Assembly: GCF_021730445.1 (NCBI RefSeq)
Contig: NZ_JADNRM010000001.1
Location: 345,537-385,564, forward strand
Source: Phocaeicola faecalis
GTDB taxonomy: Bacteria; Bacteroidota; Bacteroidia; Bacteroidales; Bacteroidaceae
Reading direction: 5' to 3'
Length of the DNA: 40,028 bases
The notes beneath the pieces are model-generated. The model made no database searches. It was not told the DNA's origin and saw only the letters and a list, made by a program, of their open reading frames with translations. Below, piece by piece: positions 1 to 8,323 of this stretch. Both the position numbers and the translations under genes were made by a program. Every line of letters begins with the position of its first letter. The stretch's first letter is position 1.

Positions 1-197
1 AAAAACTCCGCGAATTCCGCCCCGTCTCGCCATTCGAATGGAAAGATGCCGACAAGGACATCCGATACTATGACGACCCCATAGACGGGAAAGTGGAGAT
101 TCCTGCGGATGCACCGCCACGACCCTGCGATAGCGCCATCTGGAACATCCTGTCCAAAGAATGGATGAACACCGGTGGCCAGTGCTCCGAACCGTGA
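1..197 (+). CDS. C-terminal end of an unrecognised protein (5' truncated by window)
   Basis: An open frame runs in from the window edge (first full codon at 3) to a TGA at 195-197, giving the last 64 residues. The peptide is rich in Asp, Pro and Trp (for example WKDADKDIRYYDDP and WNILSKEWMN) and ends GGQCSEP. I do not recognise the family. No membrane segment or repeat is seen in the visible part. The 22-bp repeat array starts directly after its stop codon. The frame is short, so its coding nature rests only on being open and on plausible composition. Confidence 0.5.
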   Translation, partial: KLREFRPVSPFEWKDADKDIRYYDDPIDGKVEIPADAPPRPCDSAIWNILSKEWMNTGGQCSEP

Positions 198-285
198 CTT
201 CACACGGACGTAAGCATCGCCTCACGCGGACGTACGTGTGAGGCTACACGTATATACGTGTTAGCCTATGCATATATACGTATCC
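198..285. repeat. 4 x 22-bp tandem array with palindromic cores (locus 1)
   Basis: Four consecutive 22-bp units lie at 198-219, 220-241, 242-263 and 264-285. Units 1 and 2 share CGGACGTA at the same place. Units 3 and 4 share ATATACGT at the same place. The dyad centres fall 22 bp apart (209/210, 231/232, 253/254, 275/276). Unit 3 contains the perfect palindrome CACGTATATACGTG (247-260), flanked by GGCTA and TTAGCC arms. Unit 2 is an imperfect 20-bp palindrome (222-241). The same 4 x 22 layout occurs at 19574-19661 and 38351-38438 with unrelated unit sequences. Function unknown. Confidence 0.8.
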
Positions 286-301
286 AACGGACGGCGAAGC
301 G

Positions 302-338
302 GCCTGAATATGTTGAAAGATTTATTTCATAATTCAGG
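302..338. other. Hairpin between convergent genes
   Basis: GCCTGAAT and ATTCAGGC form an 8-bp stem around an AT-rich loop of about 21 nt. No T-run follows on either strand, so a terminator role for the upstream partial gene is only possible. The rest of 198-452 holds the repeat array and the DUF3127 terminator, with no gene. Confidence 0.4.
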
Positions 339-380
339 CATTAACGGTAATCTTAACCGGAAAAGAAGCTGTTGACATGC

Positions 381-420
381 CAAAACAAAAAACCGGTCAA
401 TTCTCCATAGAATTAACCGG
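381..420 (-). terminator. Rho-independent terminator of the DUF3127 gene
   Basis: On the minus strand, a stem formed by 409-420 and 393-404 (12 pairs with one mismatch, loop 405-408) is followed by a T-rich run (complement of 381-392). It lies about 30 nt beyond the stop codon of the minus-strand gene at 453-830. Confidence 0.75.
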
Positions 421-452
421 CTCTGTATTTATTAATATTTTCAGCGGAATGC

Positions 453-830
453 TTAAAAGGGTAAATCGTCCTTTTCGTCTGTTGAAGCGAAATCTACCGG
501 AGCTGCCGGAGCCGCATTCATCGGCGGGAATGGAGCATCGGGAGCTGCAGGAGCCTGAGCGCTCACACGGTCCACTTTCCAAGCACGGATACTGTTGAAC
601 CAACGTCCGTTCCACTCACGTGCATCAACATCGAAATATACATTCAGCTCTTCGCCCACCTGAATATTAAACTGAGCTATTTTGTCTGCACCAAATACAT
701 CAAAACACATCTTACGCGGATACTGGTCGTGTGTTTCAATCACGTATTCCTGCACTTTCCATTCATTTCCTGTTTTTGAGACTCCGCCTCTCGGTTCGAG
801 AACCGCTATAACTTTTCCTGCTAATTCCAT
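453..830 (-). CDS. DUF3127 protein, SSB-like with acidic C-terminal tip
   Basis: This 125-residue protein starts at the ATG at 828-830. The frame continues upstream only from a TTG, and the segment before the ATG is not protein-like. Residues 1 to about 85 form a beta-rich domain of the DUF3127 type, which is considered OB-fold-like (MELAGKVIAVLEPRGGVSKTG near the start, then VFGADKIAQFNIQVGEELNVYFD). A flexible Ala/Pro-rich linker follows. The protein ends DEKDDLPF, which closely resembles the acidic tip of bacterial SSB (DDDIPF) that recruits repair and replication proteins. Single-stranded DNA binding and partner recruitment are inferred. It is transcribed divergently from dnaN. Confidence 0.85.
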   Translation of the reverse strand: MELAGKVIAVLEPRGGVSKTGNEWKVQEYVIETHDQYPRKMCFDVFGADKIAQFNIQVGEELNVYFDVDAREWNGRWFNSIRAWKVDRVSAQAPAAPDAPFPPMNAAPAAPVDFASTDEKDDLPF

Positions 831-900
831 TATGATAAAATTTAATTTCCGGCACGAAATTACGCTTTTCCTAGCGAGTAAACTAATTTTTTCGCCATTT

Positions 901-934
901 TTTGCGTGCAAACCATAATCTTTTCGTAACTTTG
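901..934 (+). promoter_or_regulatory. dnaN promoter
   Basis: The -7 element TAACTTTG (927-934) fits the Bacteroides TAnnTTTG consensus. A TTTG at 901-904 sits 22 bp upstream. This predicts a leader of roughly 45 nt before the dnaN ATG at 985. Confidence 0.6.
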
Positions 935-984
935 GCAGTTAAATGAGATATATACAAAGAATATAATTATAATAATATAAGACT

Positions 985-2109
985 ATGAAGTTCATCGTTT
1001 CAAGTACTGGATTATTCAGTCATTTACAGGCTATTAGCCGCGTTATCAATTCTAAGAACTCGTTGCCCATCCTTGATTGTTTCCTGATGGAGCTGACAGA
1101 CGGAACACTATTCTTAACAGCATCCGACAGTGAAACAACCCTGTCCACCTCTCTGGAAGTGATTGAAAATGACGGTGACGGACGCTTTGCCGTTTCTTCT
1201 AAAACCATACTCGAAGCCCTGAAAGAAATCCCGGAACAACCACTGACCTTTGAGGTGAATACAGACAATCTGGAAATCACCGTACAATATCAGAACGGTA
1301 AATACAGCCTCATGGGACAAAATGCAGATGAATATCCGCAGGCTCCCGCACTGGGCGCCAATGCAGTTCATGTGACGATAGGGGCACCCGTAATGCTGGG
1401 AGGCATCAACCGCGCTCTTTTTGCAACAGCCGACGACGAGCTTCGTCCCGTGATGAACGGTATTTATTTCGATATCACCACCGAAGATATCACTTTCGTT
1501 GCTTCCGATGGCCATAAGCTGGTGCGCAACAAGACTTTTGTGGCTCACGGTGATGAAAAGGCCGCTTTTATCCTGCCCAAAAAACCGGCGACCCTGCTGA
1601 AGAACCTTCTGCCGAAAGAACAAGGCGATGTGCAAATCGATTTCGATGACCGTAACGCCGTATTCACTTTGGAGAATTACAGAATGGTATGCCGCTTGAT
1701 TGAAGGACGCTACCCGAACTACAATTCCGTCATCCCGCAAGATAACCCGCATAAAGTGACTATTGACAGGCAGATGCTTATCAGCGCTTTGCGCCGCGTA
1801 TCTGTTTTCTCTTCGCAGGCAAGCAGTTTGATTAAGTTACGCCTCAGCGAAAACCAGATACAGATTTCGGCACAGGATATTGACTTCTCTACATCGGCAG
1901 AAGAAACACTGATTTGCCAATATGCAGGAAACGCCATGAGCATCGGTTTCAAATCGACTTTCCTGATTGACATTCTGAACAATCTGACTGCCCAAGAGGT
2001 AATTGTAGAATTGGCAGACCCATCACGCGCAGGTGTCATCGTTCCTGCCGAACAGGAAGAGAATGAAGACGTGCTGATGCTGCTGATGCCTATGATGCTG
2101 AATGACTAA
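985..2109 (+). CDS. dnaN: DNA polymerase III beta subunit (sliding clamp)
   Basis: This 374-residue protein is the ring-shaped clamp that tethers the replicative polymerase to DNA. It has the family's full length and three tandem clamp folds of about 120 residues each. Typical family segments are the N-terminus MKFIVSSTGLFSHLQ, the middle SDGHKLVRNK and RYPNYNSVIP, and the C-terminus LMLLMPMML, which corresponds to the MPMRL-type end of other clamps. It is the first gene of a tightly packed forward run with an exonuclease, coaBC, recN and rlmB, and has its own promoter upstream. Nothing unusual is seen. Confidence 0.97.
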   Translation: MKFIVSSTGLFSHLQAISRVINSKNSLPILDCFLMELTDGTLFLTASDSETTLSTSLEVIENDGDGRFAVSSKTILEALKEIPEQPLTFEVNTDNLEITVQYQNGKYSLMGQNADEYPQAPALGANAVHVTIGAPVMLGGINRALFATADDELRPVMNGIYFDITTEDITFVASDGHKLVRNKTFVAHGDEKAAFILPKKPATLLKNLLPKEQGDVQIDFDDRNAVFTLENYRMVCRLIEGRYPNYNSVIPQDNPHKVTIDRQMLISALRRVSVFSSQASSLIKLRLSENQIQISAQDIDFSTSAEETLICQYAGNAMSIGFKSTFLIDILNNLTAQEVIVELADPSRAGVIVPAEQEENEDVLMLLMPMMLND

Positions 2110-2135
2110 ATATAATAATAACAACTCGAAACAGA

Positions 2136-2912
2136 ATGAAATTGAATTTGAGAAACCCGATTGTCTTCTTTGACTTAGAGACAACCGGGACTAATATAAA
2201 CGCTGACAGAATAGTGGAAATATGCTATCTGAAAGTATCTCCAAACGGCAATGAAGAAGCCAAAACCATGCGTATCAATCCCGAAATGCATATCCCCGAA
2301 CAGTCATCGGCTATACATGGCATCTATGATGAGGATGTGGCCGACTGTCCGACTTTCAAGGAAGTGGCCAAAGAGATTGCACGCGATATCGAGGGTTGCG
2401 ACTTGGCAGGATTCAACTCCAACCGCTTCGATATACCAGTCCTGGCAGAAGAGTTCCTTCGCGCCGGAGTGGATATCGACATGATGAAACGCAAGTTCAT
2501 CGATGTGCAGGTGATTTATCACAAGCTGGAACAACGGACTTTATCGGCTGCCTATAAGTTTTATTGCCAAAAGAATCTGGAAGACGCCCACACTGCTGAG
2601 GCAGATACCCGCGCTACTTACGAAGTGCTGAAAGCGCAACTGGACCGCTATCCCGAGGACTTGCAGAATGATATGGCATTCCTGGCAGAATACTCCAGTT
2701 TCAACAAAAATGTAGATTTTGCCGGACGTATCGTATATGACGAGAAAGGTGTGGAAGTATTCAATTTCGGCAAATACAAAGGAATGTCGGTCAGCGAAGT
2801 GCTGCAAAAAGACCCCGGTTACTATAGCTGGATTCTAAACGGCGACTTCACGCTGAACACCAAAAACGTATTGACTAAAATCAGACTACGCGAATCCGGA
2901 CTGACTAAATGA
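2136..2912 (+). CDS. DnaQ-family 3'-5' exonuclease with C-terminal DUF3820-like domain
   Basis: This 258-residue protein is predicted to remove nucleotides from DNA 3' ends. The DEDDh catalytic residues are visible: FFDLETTG near residue 12 (Exo I, Asp and Glu), GFNSNRFDIPVL (Exo II, Asp), and HTAEADTRATYEV (Exo III, His and Asp). After about residue 190 a second small domain begins (FNFGKYKGMSVSEVLQKDP...YYSWIL), which resembles DUF3820. It starts 26 bp after dnaN and overlaps coaBC by 4 bp (ATGA), so translation is probably coupled. Its position next to the clamp suggests proofreading or repair, but it could equally act on RNA, as some DEDDh relatives do. Confidence 0.9.
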   Translation: MKLNLRNPIVFFDLETTGTNINADRIVEICYLKVSPNGNEEAKTMRINPEMHIPEQSSAIHGIYDEDVADCPTFKEVAKEIARDIEGCDLAGFNSNRFDIPVLAEEFLRAGVDIDMMKRKFIDVQVIYHKLEQRTLSAAYKFYCQKNLEDAHTAEADTRATYEVLKAQLDRYPEDLQNDMAFLAEYSSFNKNVDFAGRIVYDEKGVEVFNFGKYKGMSVSEVLQKDPGYYSWILNGDFTLNTKNVLTKIRLRESGLTK

Positions 2913-4102
2913 ACATGAAAGGAAAGAAAATCGTACTAGGTATAACCGGAAGTATAGCCGCCTACAAAGCGGCTATACTCATTCGAGGCCTTATCAAAAA
3001 GGGAGCGGAAGTGCAAGTAGTAATCACGCCGGCAGGAAAAGAGTTCATCACTCCCATCACCTTGTCGGCACTGACAAGCAAACCTGTCATCAGCGAGTTC
3101 TTCGCACAACGGGACGGCACCTGGAACAGCCATGTGGACTTGGGCTTATGGGCTGATGCCATGGTGATAGCTCCCGCAACAGCATCCACCATCGGAAAGA
3201 TGGCAAACGGAATAGCCGACAATATGCTGATTACAACCTACCTGTCAATGAAAGCGCCTGTCTTTGTAGCACCGGCCATGGACTTGGATATGTTTGCGCA
3301 CCCTTCCACCCAACGGAATCTGGACACATTGCACTCGTATGGGAATCATATCATCGAACCGGGAGAAGGGGAGCTGGCAAGCCACTTGGTAGGCAAAGGA
3401 AGAATGGAGGAACCGGAAAAAATCATAGGGGAACTGGAAAAATTCTTTGAACAGCAACAGGATTTGGCCGGAAAGAAAATCGTTATCACTGCCGGTCCCA
3501 CATACGAAAAAATAGATCCGGTGCGATTCATCGGCAACTATTCTTCGGGGAAAATGGGATTTGCATTGGCAGAGGAATGTGCTGCACGCGGAGCCAATGT
3601 AATTCTGGTGAGCGGCCCTGTCATGCTGAATGCAAAGCATCCCCGCATTCGCCGTATCGATGTGGAAAGCGCCGGCGAAATGTATGAAGCTGCCAGCCGT
3701 GAATTTGCCGATGCGGATGCCGGAATTTTATGTGCTGCCGTAGCCGACTTCACACCGGAACATATAGCCGACCATAAAATTAAAAGAGAAAAGGACAACT
3801 TGGTGCTGCAACTGAAACCGACACAGGACATCGCTGCTTCATTGGGAAAACAGAAAAAACCGGGACAAAAGCTGGTGGGTTTCGCACTGGAGACAAATGA
3901 CGAACGGCAGAATGCACAAGGAAAGCTGGAACGCAAGAACTTTGATTTCATTGTACTTAATTCGCTGAACGACAAAGGAGCCGGATTTCGTTGTGATACG
4001 AACAAGATAACAATCATCGACCGCCAAGGAGCCACTGACTATCCCCTGAAAAGCAAACGGGAAGTGGCATGTGACATTATAGATAAACTGGTAAGGAACT
4101 AA
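2909..4102 (+). CDS. coaBC: Bifunctional phosphopantothenoylcysteine decarboxylase / phosphopantothenate-cysteine ligase
   Basis: This 397-residue cytoplasmic enzyme carries out two steps of coenzyme A synthesis: joining cysteine to 4'-phosphopantothenate, then decarboxylating the product. The N-terminal flavoprotein half (CoaC) shows GITGSIAAYKA, the active-site region NSHVDLGLWADAMVIAPATA, and APAMDLDMF. The C-terminal half (CoaB) shows ITAGPTYEKIDPVRFIGN with YSSGKMG, and later KPTQDIAASLG and VGFALETND. The first ATG (2909) overlaps the upstream stop; an alternative ATG lies two codons later at 2915. It sits between the exonuclease and recN genes. Confidence 0.96.
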   Translation: MNMKGKKIVLGITGSIAAYKAAILIRGLIKKGAEVQVVITPAGKEFITPITLSALTSKPVISEFFAQRDGTWNSHVDLGLWADAMVIAPATASTIGKMANGIADNMLITTYLSMKAPVFVAPAMDLDMFAHPSTQRNLDTLHSYGNHIIEPGEGELASHLVGKGRMEEPEKIIGELEKFFEQQQDLAGKKIVITAGPTYEKIDPVRFIGNYSSGKMGFALAEECAARGANVILVSGPVMLNAKHPRIRRIDVESAGEMYEAASREFADADAGILCAAVADFTPEHIADHKIKREKDNLVLQLKPTQDIAASLGKQKKPGQKLVGFALETNDERQNAQGKLERKNFDFIVLNSLNDKGAGFRCDTNKITIIDRQGATDYPLKSKREVACDIIDKLVRN

Positions 4103-4109
4103 AAAAGAT

Positions 4110-5774
4110 ATGCTGCAATCTATCTATATACAGAATTATGCATTAATTGATACGCTCGATATCAGTTTTACCCCCGGCTTTTCGGTCATCACCGGAGAAA
4201 CAGGTGCGGGTAAATCTATTATTCTGGGTGCTATCGGCCTGTTGCTCGGACAAAGGGCCGATATCAAAGCAATCAAAAAAGGCGCCAATAAGTGTATCGT
4301 AGAAGCCCGCTTCAGTATTTCGGCCTATCAGATGGAGCCCTTCTTTATCGAAAACGATATGGAATATGATTCCGATGAGTGTATCATACGGCGCGAACTT
4401 TATGCTTCGGGAAAAAGCCGTGCCTTTATCAACGACACACCGGCCTCACTGGTACAGATGAAAGAACTGGGAGAAAAACTAATAGACGTGCACAGTCAGC
4501 ACCAGAACTTGCTGTTGAACCACGAAGAGTTCCAAATGAACGTGCTCGACATACTGGCACATGACGAACAAGAGCTCCTCTCCTATAAAAATCTCTATGC
4601 AGAGTATAAAAACACCTGCAGACAATTGGCGGACTTTATCGCTCAAGCTGAAAAAAGCCGTCAGGACGAAGATTATATCCGCTTCCAACTGGAACAACTG
4701 GACGAAGCGGAACTGCGGGAAGGCGAACAAACGGAACTGGAACAGGAAGCTGAAACATTAAGCCATGCCGAGGATATAAAAGCAGGACTGTATAAGGTAG
4801 ACCAAATCATGTCTTCGGATGAAGGAAGTCTGCTTTCCGCCACCAAAGAGTGCATGCAAACCCTGCAAAGTATTGCGAAAGTATATGCTCCGGCACAAGA
4901 ATGGATGAACAGACTGGACAGTTGCTATATAGAGCTGAAAGACTTATCGCACGACATTGCCGGCGCGCAAGAAGAAATAGAGTTTAACCCTAACCGCCTC
5001 GATTTTGTAAACGAACGGCTGAACCTTATTTATTCTTTGCAACAAAAACATCACGTGCAAACCATCGAAGAATTAATTGCCCTGACAGATGATTATCGGG
5101 AACGACTCAATGCCATCACCTCTTTTGATGACCGTATAGCACAGCTGACAGCACAAAAGGACACTTTATACAATAAGGTGTTGGAACAGGCCAAGATATT
5201 GACCGAACGACGTACGCAGGCCGGTAAGGATATAGAAAAACAAATGCAATCACTGCTGGTGCCTCTAGGCATGCCCAACGTGCGTTTCATGGTAGAACTT
5301 ACCCCTCGGAAAGAGCCGGACTCCAAAGGAATGGACAGCGTCACTTTCTTGTTTTCAGCCAACAAAAACGGAACATTGCAAAATGTGGCTTCCGTTGCTT
5401 CCGGTGGTGAAATCGCGCGTGTCATGCTATCTCTGAAAGCAATGATAGCCGGAGCCGTAAAACTCCCCACCATCATCTTCGATGAAATAGACACCGGAGT
5501 ATCAGGCTCCATCGCCGAAAAGATGGCACTCATCATGGAAGAAATGGGAAATCAAAACCGACAGGTAATCAGCATTACCCATCTGCCGCAAATAGCAGCC
5601 AGAGGCATCACACATTATAAAGTATACAAAGAAGATACCGACACCGGCACCAACAGCCATATACGCCGATTGACTGACGAAGAACGAGTGAAAGAAATAG
5701 CAAACATGTTGAGTGGAGCCACCCTGACGGATGCTGCGCTGAACAACGCAAAAGTTTTATTAGGATATAAATAA
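4110..5774 (+). CDS. recN: DNA repair protein RecN
   Basis: This 554-residue SMC-like ATPase acts in recombinational repair of double-strand breaks. The N-terminal half has the Walker A motif GETGAGKSIIL, then HSQHQNLLL. A long charged helical region (about residues 150-370) fits the short coiled coil of RecN. The C-terminal half has the ABC signature ASGGEIARVMLSLKAM and the Walker B motif TIIFDEIDTGVSGSIAEKM, then ITHLPQIAARG. Length and order are normal for the family. It starts 7 bp after coaBC and is followed after 5 bp by rlmB, consistent with one operon. Confidence 0.97.
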   Translation: MLQSIYIQNYALIDTLDISFTPGFSVITGETGAGKSIILGAIGLLLGQRADIKAIKKGANKCIVEARFSISAYQMEPFFIENDMEYDSDECIIRRELYASGKSRAFINDTPASLVQMKELGEKLIDVHSQHQNLLLNHEEFQMNVLDILAHDEQELLSYKNLYAEYKNTCRQLADFIAQAEKSRQDEDYIRFQLEQLDEAELREGEQTELEQEAETLSHAEDIKAGLYKVDQIMSSDEGSLLSATKECMQTLQSIAKVYAPAQEWMNRLDSCYIELKDLSHDIAGAQEEIEFNPNRLDFVNERLNLIYSLQQKHHVQTIEELIALTDDYRERLNAITSFDDRIAQLTAQKDTLYNKVLEQAKILTERRTQAGKDIEKQMQSLLVPLGMPNVRFMVELTPRKEPDSKGMDSVTFLFSANKNGTLQNVASVASGGEIARVMLSLKAMIAGAVKLPTIIFDEIDTGVSGSIAEKMALIMEEMGNQNRQVISITHLPQIAARGITHYKVYKEDTDTGTNSHIRRLTDEERVKEIANMLSGATLTDAALNNAKVLLGYK

Positions 5775-5779
5775 AGAAT

Positions 5780-6532
5780 ATGACAGAGAAAAATGAAATG
5801 ATTTTCGGTGTACGTGCCGTTATCGAGGCCATTCAAGCCGGAAAAGAGATAGACAAAATATTAGTAAAAAGAGACATACAAAGCGAACTCTCCAAAGAAT
5901 TGTTTGCCGAGTTGAAAGGTAAAATGATTCCTGTACAGCGCGTACCGGTGGAACGCATCAACCGTATCACCCGCAAAAACCATCAGGGTGTTGTGGCTTT
6001 TATTTCCGCCATAACTTACCAGAAAACAGAAGATGTCGTTCCTTTTCTTTTTGAACAAGGAAAAAATCCGTTGCTCATCATGCTGGACGGCATTACCGAC
6101 GTGCGCAACTTCGGCGCGATTGCCCGCACGTGCGAATGTGCCGGAGTGGATGCAATTATCATTCCTGCCAAGAACAGTGTCAGTGTCAATGCAGATGCCA
6201 TGAAGACCTCTGCCGGAGCCTTGCATACGTTGCCTGTCTGCCGCGAACAAAGCCTGACCGAAACCATCAAATTTCTGAAGAACAGTGGTTTCAAGATTGT
6301 TGCAGCCACCGAAAAGGGTGACTATGACTATACCAAAGCCAACTATAAAGACCCTGTTTGTATCATTATGGGAGCGGAAGATACAGGTGTACCTTACGAG
6401 CATTTGTCATTGTGTGACGAATGGATTAAAATTCCGTTGTTGGGTAAGATTGAATCATTAAACGTATCTGTTGCCGCAGGTATCCTGATTTATGAAGCAG
6501 TGAAGCAACGTGGTTTTTCTACAGAAGAATAA
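5780..6532 (+). CDS. rlmB: 23S rRNA (guanosine-2'-O)-methyltransferase RlmB (SpoU family)
   Basis: This 250-residue enzyme is predicted to methylate the 2'-OH of G2251 (E. coli numbering) in 23S rRNA using S-adenosylmethionine. The N-terminal substrate-binding domain begins FGVRAVIEAIQAGKEIDKIL. The catalytic SpoU domain shows motif 1 (DGITDVRNFGAIARTCECAG), motif 2 (IIMGAEDTGVPYE) and motif 3 (IPLLGKIESLNVSVAAGI), which build the trefoil-knot cofactor site. It follows recN after 5 bp. Another SpoU methyltransferase of similar length is possible, but the N-terminal domain favours RlmB. Confidence 0.93.
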   Translation: MTEKNEMIFGVRAVIEAIQAGKEIDKILVKRDIQSELSKELFAELKGKMIPVQRVPVERINRITRKNHQGVVAFISAITYQKTEDVVPFLFEQGKNPLLIMLDGITDVRNFGAIARTCECAGVDAIIIPAKNSVSVNADAMKTSAGALHTLPVCREQSLTETIKFLKNSGFKIVAATEKGDYDYTKANYKDPVCIIMGAEDTGVPYEHLSLCDEWIKIPLLGKIESLNVSVAAGILIYEAVKQRGFSTEE

Positions 6533-6548
6533 CAATAAAAACTATATC

Positions 6549-8252
6549 ATGAAGAAAGTACTTTTGATTCTGATGTGTTGCATGGCCATCCAATTGGTCC
6601 ATGCCCAAGACACTCCAAAATGGGCCGACAAAGCCAAGAAAGCTGTTTTCTCTATCGTGACTTACGATAAAGACAATAAAATTAAAAATACCGGTAATGG
6701 TTTTTATATCAACAACAACGGTACGGCCCTGTCTGATTACTCCTTATTCGAAGGAGCAGAACGCGCTGTCATCATCAATGCTGACGGCAAAGAACTGCCT
6801 GTGACACGCATTGCCGGTGCTAATTCAATGTATGATGTCATTAAATTCCGCACAGAGGCCGACAAAAAAACAATTGCCTTGAAAGTAGCGGAACAGCCTG
6901 CCACAGTAGGAGAAACTGTTTATCTACTCCCCTACTCCACACAGAAAGCTGCTACCTGCCAAACCGGTAAAGTGGCCAAAGTAGATACCATTGCCGACAA
7001 AGCTTACTATTACACACTGACAATGACCACGAGTGACAAAACTGTAAGCTGCCCCATCATGAATGCGAATGGTGAAGTACTGGGACTGATTCAGAAAAGT
7101 GCATCCGAGGAAGATAAAGAAAGCTATGCCATCGGTGCGTCATACGGTGAATCATTAAGCATTTCCGCCTTATCCGCCAATGACATCAACCTGAACAAGA
7201 TAGGTATCGCAAAGGCGTTGCCCGAAACAGAAGACCAAGCCTTGGTATATCTTTATATGTCTTTATCACGAATGGATGCCAAAGACTATCTGGCAACTCT
7301 AAATGACTTTTTACAAGCATATCCCAACAGCACCGAAGGGTATACACGCCGAGCAAGCTATTATATGAATATCGGAGATGATGAACACAACGCATTGGCC
7401 GAAGCCGACTTGAAAAAGGCTATAGACGTATCAGACAATAAAACAGAAGGACAATATAATGTAGCTAAGATGATTTACTCTTACTGCATCAACCTTGAAG
7501 AAGGCAAAAAAGCATACGGAGACTGGAGTTACGACAAAGCACTGAATATCATCCGCGAAGCTATCGCAACAGATGCACAGCCAGTTTACAGTCAGCTAGA
7601 GGGTGATATTTTATTTGCAATGCGCAACTATCCAGACGCATACAAGAGCTATGAGAAAGTAAATCAGACTCCCTTGGCATCTGCCGCCACCTTCTATTCG
7701 GCTGCCAAAACCAAACAATTGATAGAAGGAACTGACATGAATGAAGTGATTGCTCTAATGGATAGCGCCATTGTCCGTTTCACTCCCCCTTATACTTCCG
7801 AAGCCGCGCCGTATTTTTACGAACGCGCTGAGATGAAAGCACAAATGGGCAAATATCGTGAAGCAGTGGTCGACTATGACGAGTTCTACGATGCCATAGG
7901 CGGTCGTGTTACCGCAGCTTTCTTCTTACAACGCGAGCAAGCCGAAATTCAATGTAAAATGTATCAACAAGCTATCAATGACATCAATAAAGCAGTAGAA
8001 ATGTCTCCTGAGGATGTAGAGATGTGGATAGAAAAGGGCTCCGTTCATCTGCGTGTAGGACAGTTTAATGAAGCGGTAGAAGCATTGAAGAAAGCAATTT
8101 CCCTTGATTCTAAAGCAGCCGCAGCATATCGTATGCTGGGCTACTGTCAGGTGCAGCAGAAAAACAGTAAAGAGGCTTGTACAAACTTTGCCAAAGCAAA
8201 AGAATTAGGAGACACTGTAGTGGATGGCCTGATTCAGAAATACTGCAAATAA
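6549..8252 (+). CDS. Secreted TPR protein with an inactive trypsin-like domain
   Basis: The ATG at 6549 is preferred because it begins a clear signal peptide (MKKVLLILMCCMAIQLVHAQ). The upstream extension overlaps rlmB and is not signal-like. The 567-residue product is probably periplasmic. Residues 25 to about 210 match the outline of a DegP/S1C-type protease (GNGFYINNNGTALSDYSLFEGA, then YDVIKF, then CPIMNANGEVLGLI). The His of the usual NyHV segment is replaced (DYSLF), and the usual GNSGGP segment reads KTVSCP, so the Ser is lost. From about residue 230 it carries several tetratricopeptide repeats (for example MWIEKGSVHLRVGQFNEAVE). It is likely a scaffold or binding protein rather than a protease. 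Confidence 0.85.
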   Translation: MKKVLLILMCCMAIQLVHAQDTPKWADKAKKAVFSIVTYDKDNKIKNTGNGFYINNNGTALSDYSLFEGAERAVIINADGKELPVTRIAGANSMYDVIKFRTEADKKTIALKVAEQPATVGETVYLLPYSTQKAATCQTGKVAKVDTIADKAYYYTLTMTTSDKTVSCPIMNANGEVLGLIQKSASEEDKESYAIGASYGESLSISALSANDINLNKIGIAKALPETEDQALVYLYMSLSRMDAKDYLATLNDFLQAYPNSTEGYTRRASYYMNIGDDEHNALAEADLKKAIDVSDNKTEGQYNVAKMIYSYCINLEEGKKAYGDWSYDKALNIIREAIATDAQPVYSQLEGDILFAMRNYPDAYKSYEKVNQTPLASAATFYSAAKTKQLIEGTDMNEVIALMDSAIVRFTPPYTSEAAPYFYERAEMKAQMGKYREAVVDYDEFYDAIGGRVTAAFFLQREQAEIQCKMYQQAINDINKAVEMSPEDVEMWIEKGSVHLRVGQFNEAVEALKKAISLDSKAAAAYRMLGYCQVQQKNSKEACTNFAKAKELGDTVVDGLIQKYCK

Positions 8253-8323
8253 AAAGAAAAGAAACTCCCCGCATCTATGTCTGTGCAATTTGCGCCACAT
8301 AGACAGAGTCCTTCTTGAAAGCA

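Noticed and set aside
377..598. A plus-strand frame of 73 codons
   Set aside because: It overlaps the DUF3127 terminator and gene on the opposite strand and has no recognisable start signal.
1114..1752. A minus-strand frame of 212 codons
   Set aside because: It is antisense to dnaN, with no family resemblance and no upstream signals.
8268..8311. Terminator of the TPR gene
   Set aside because: A 7-bp stem (TCTATGT/ACATAGA) is present, but there is no T-run and the loop is large. Too weak to list.
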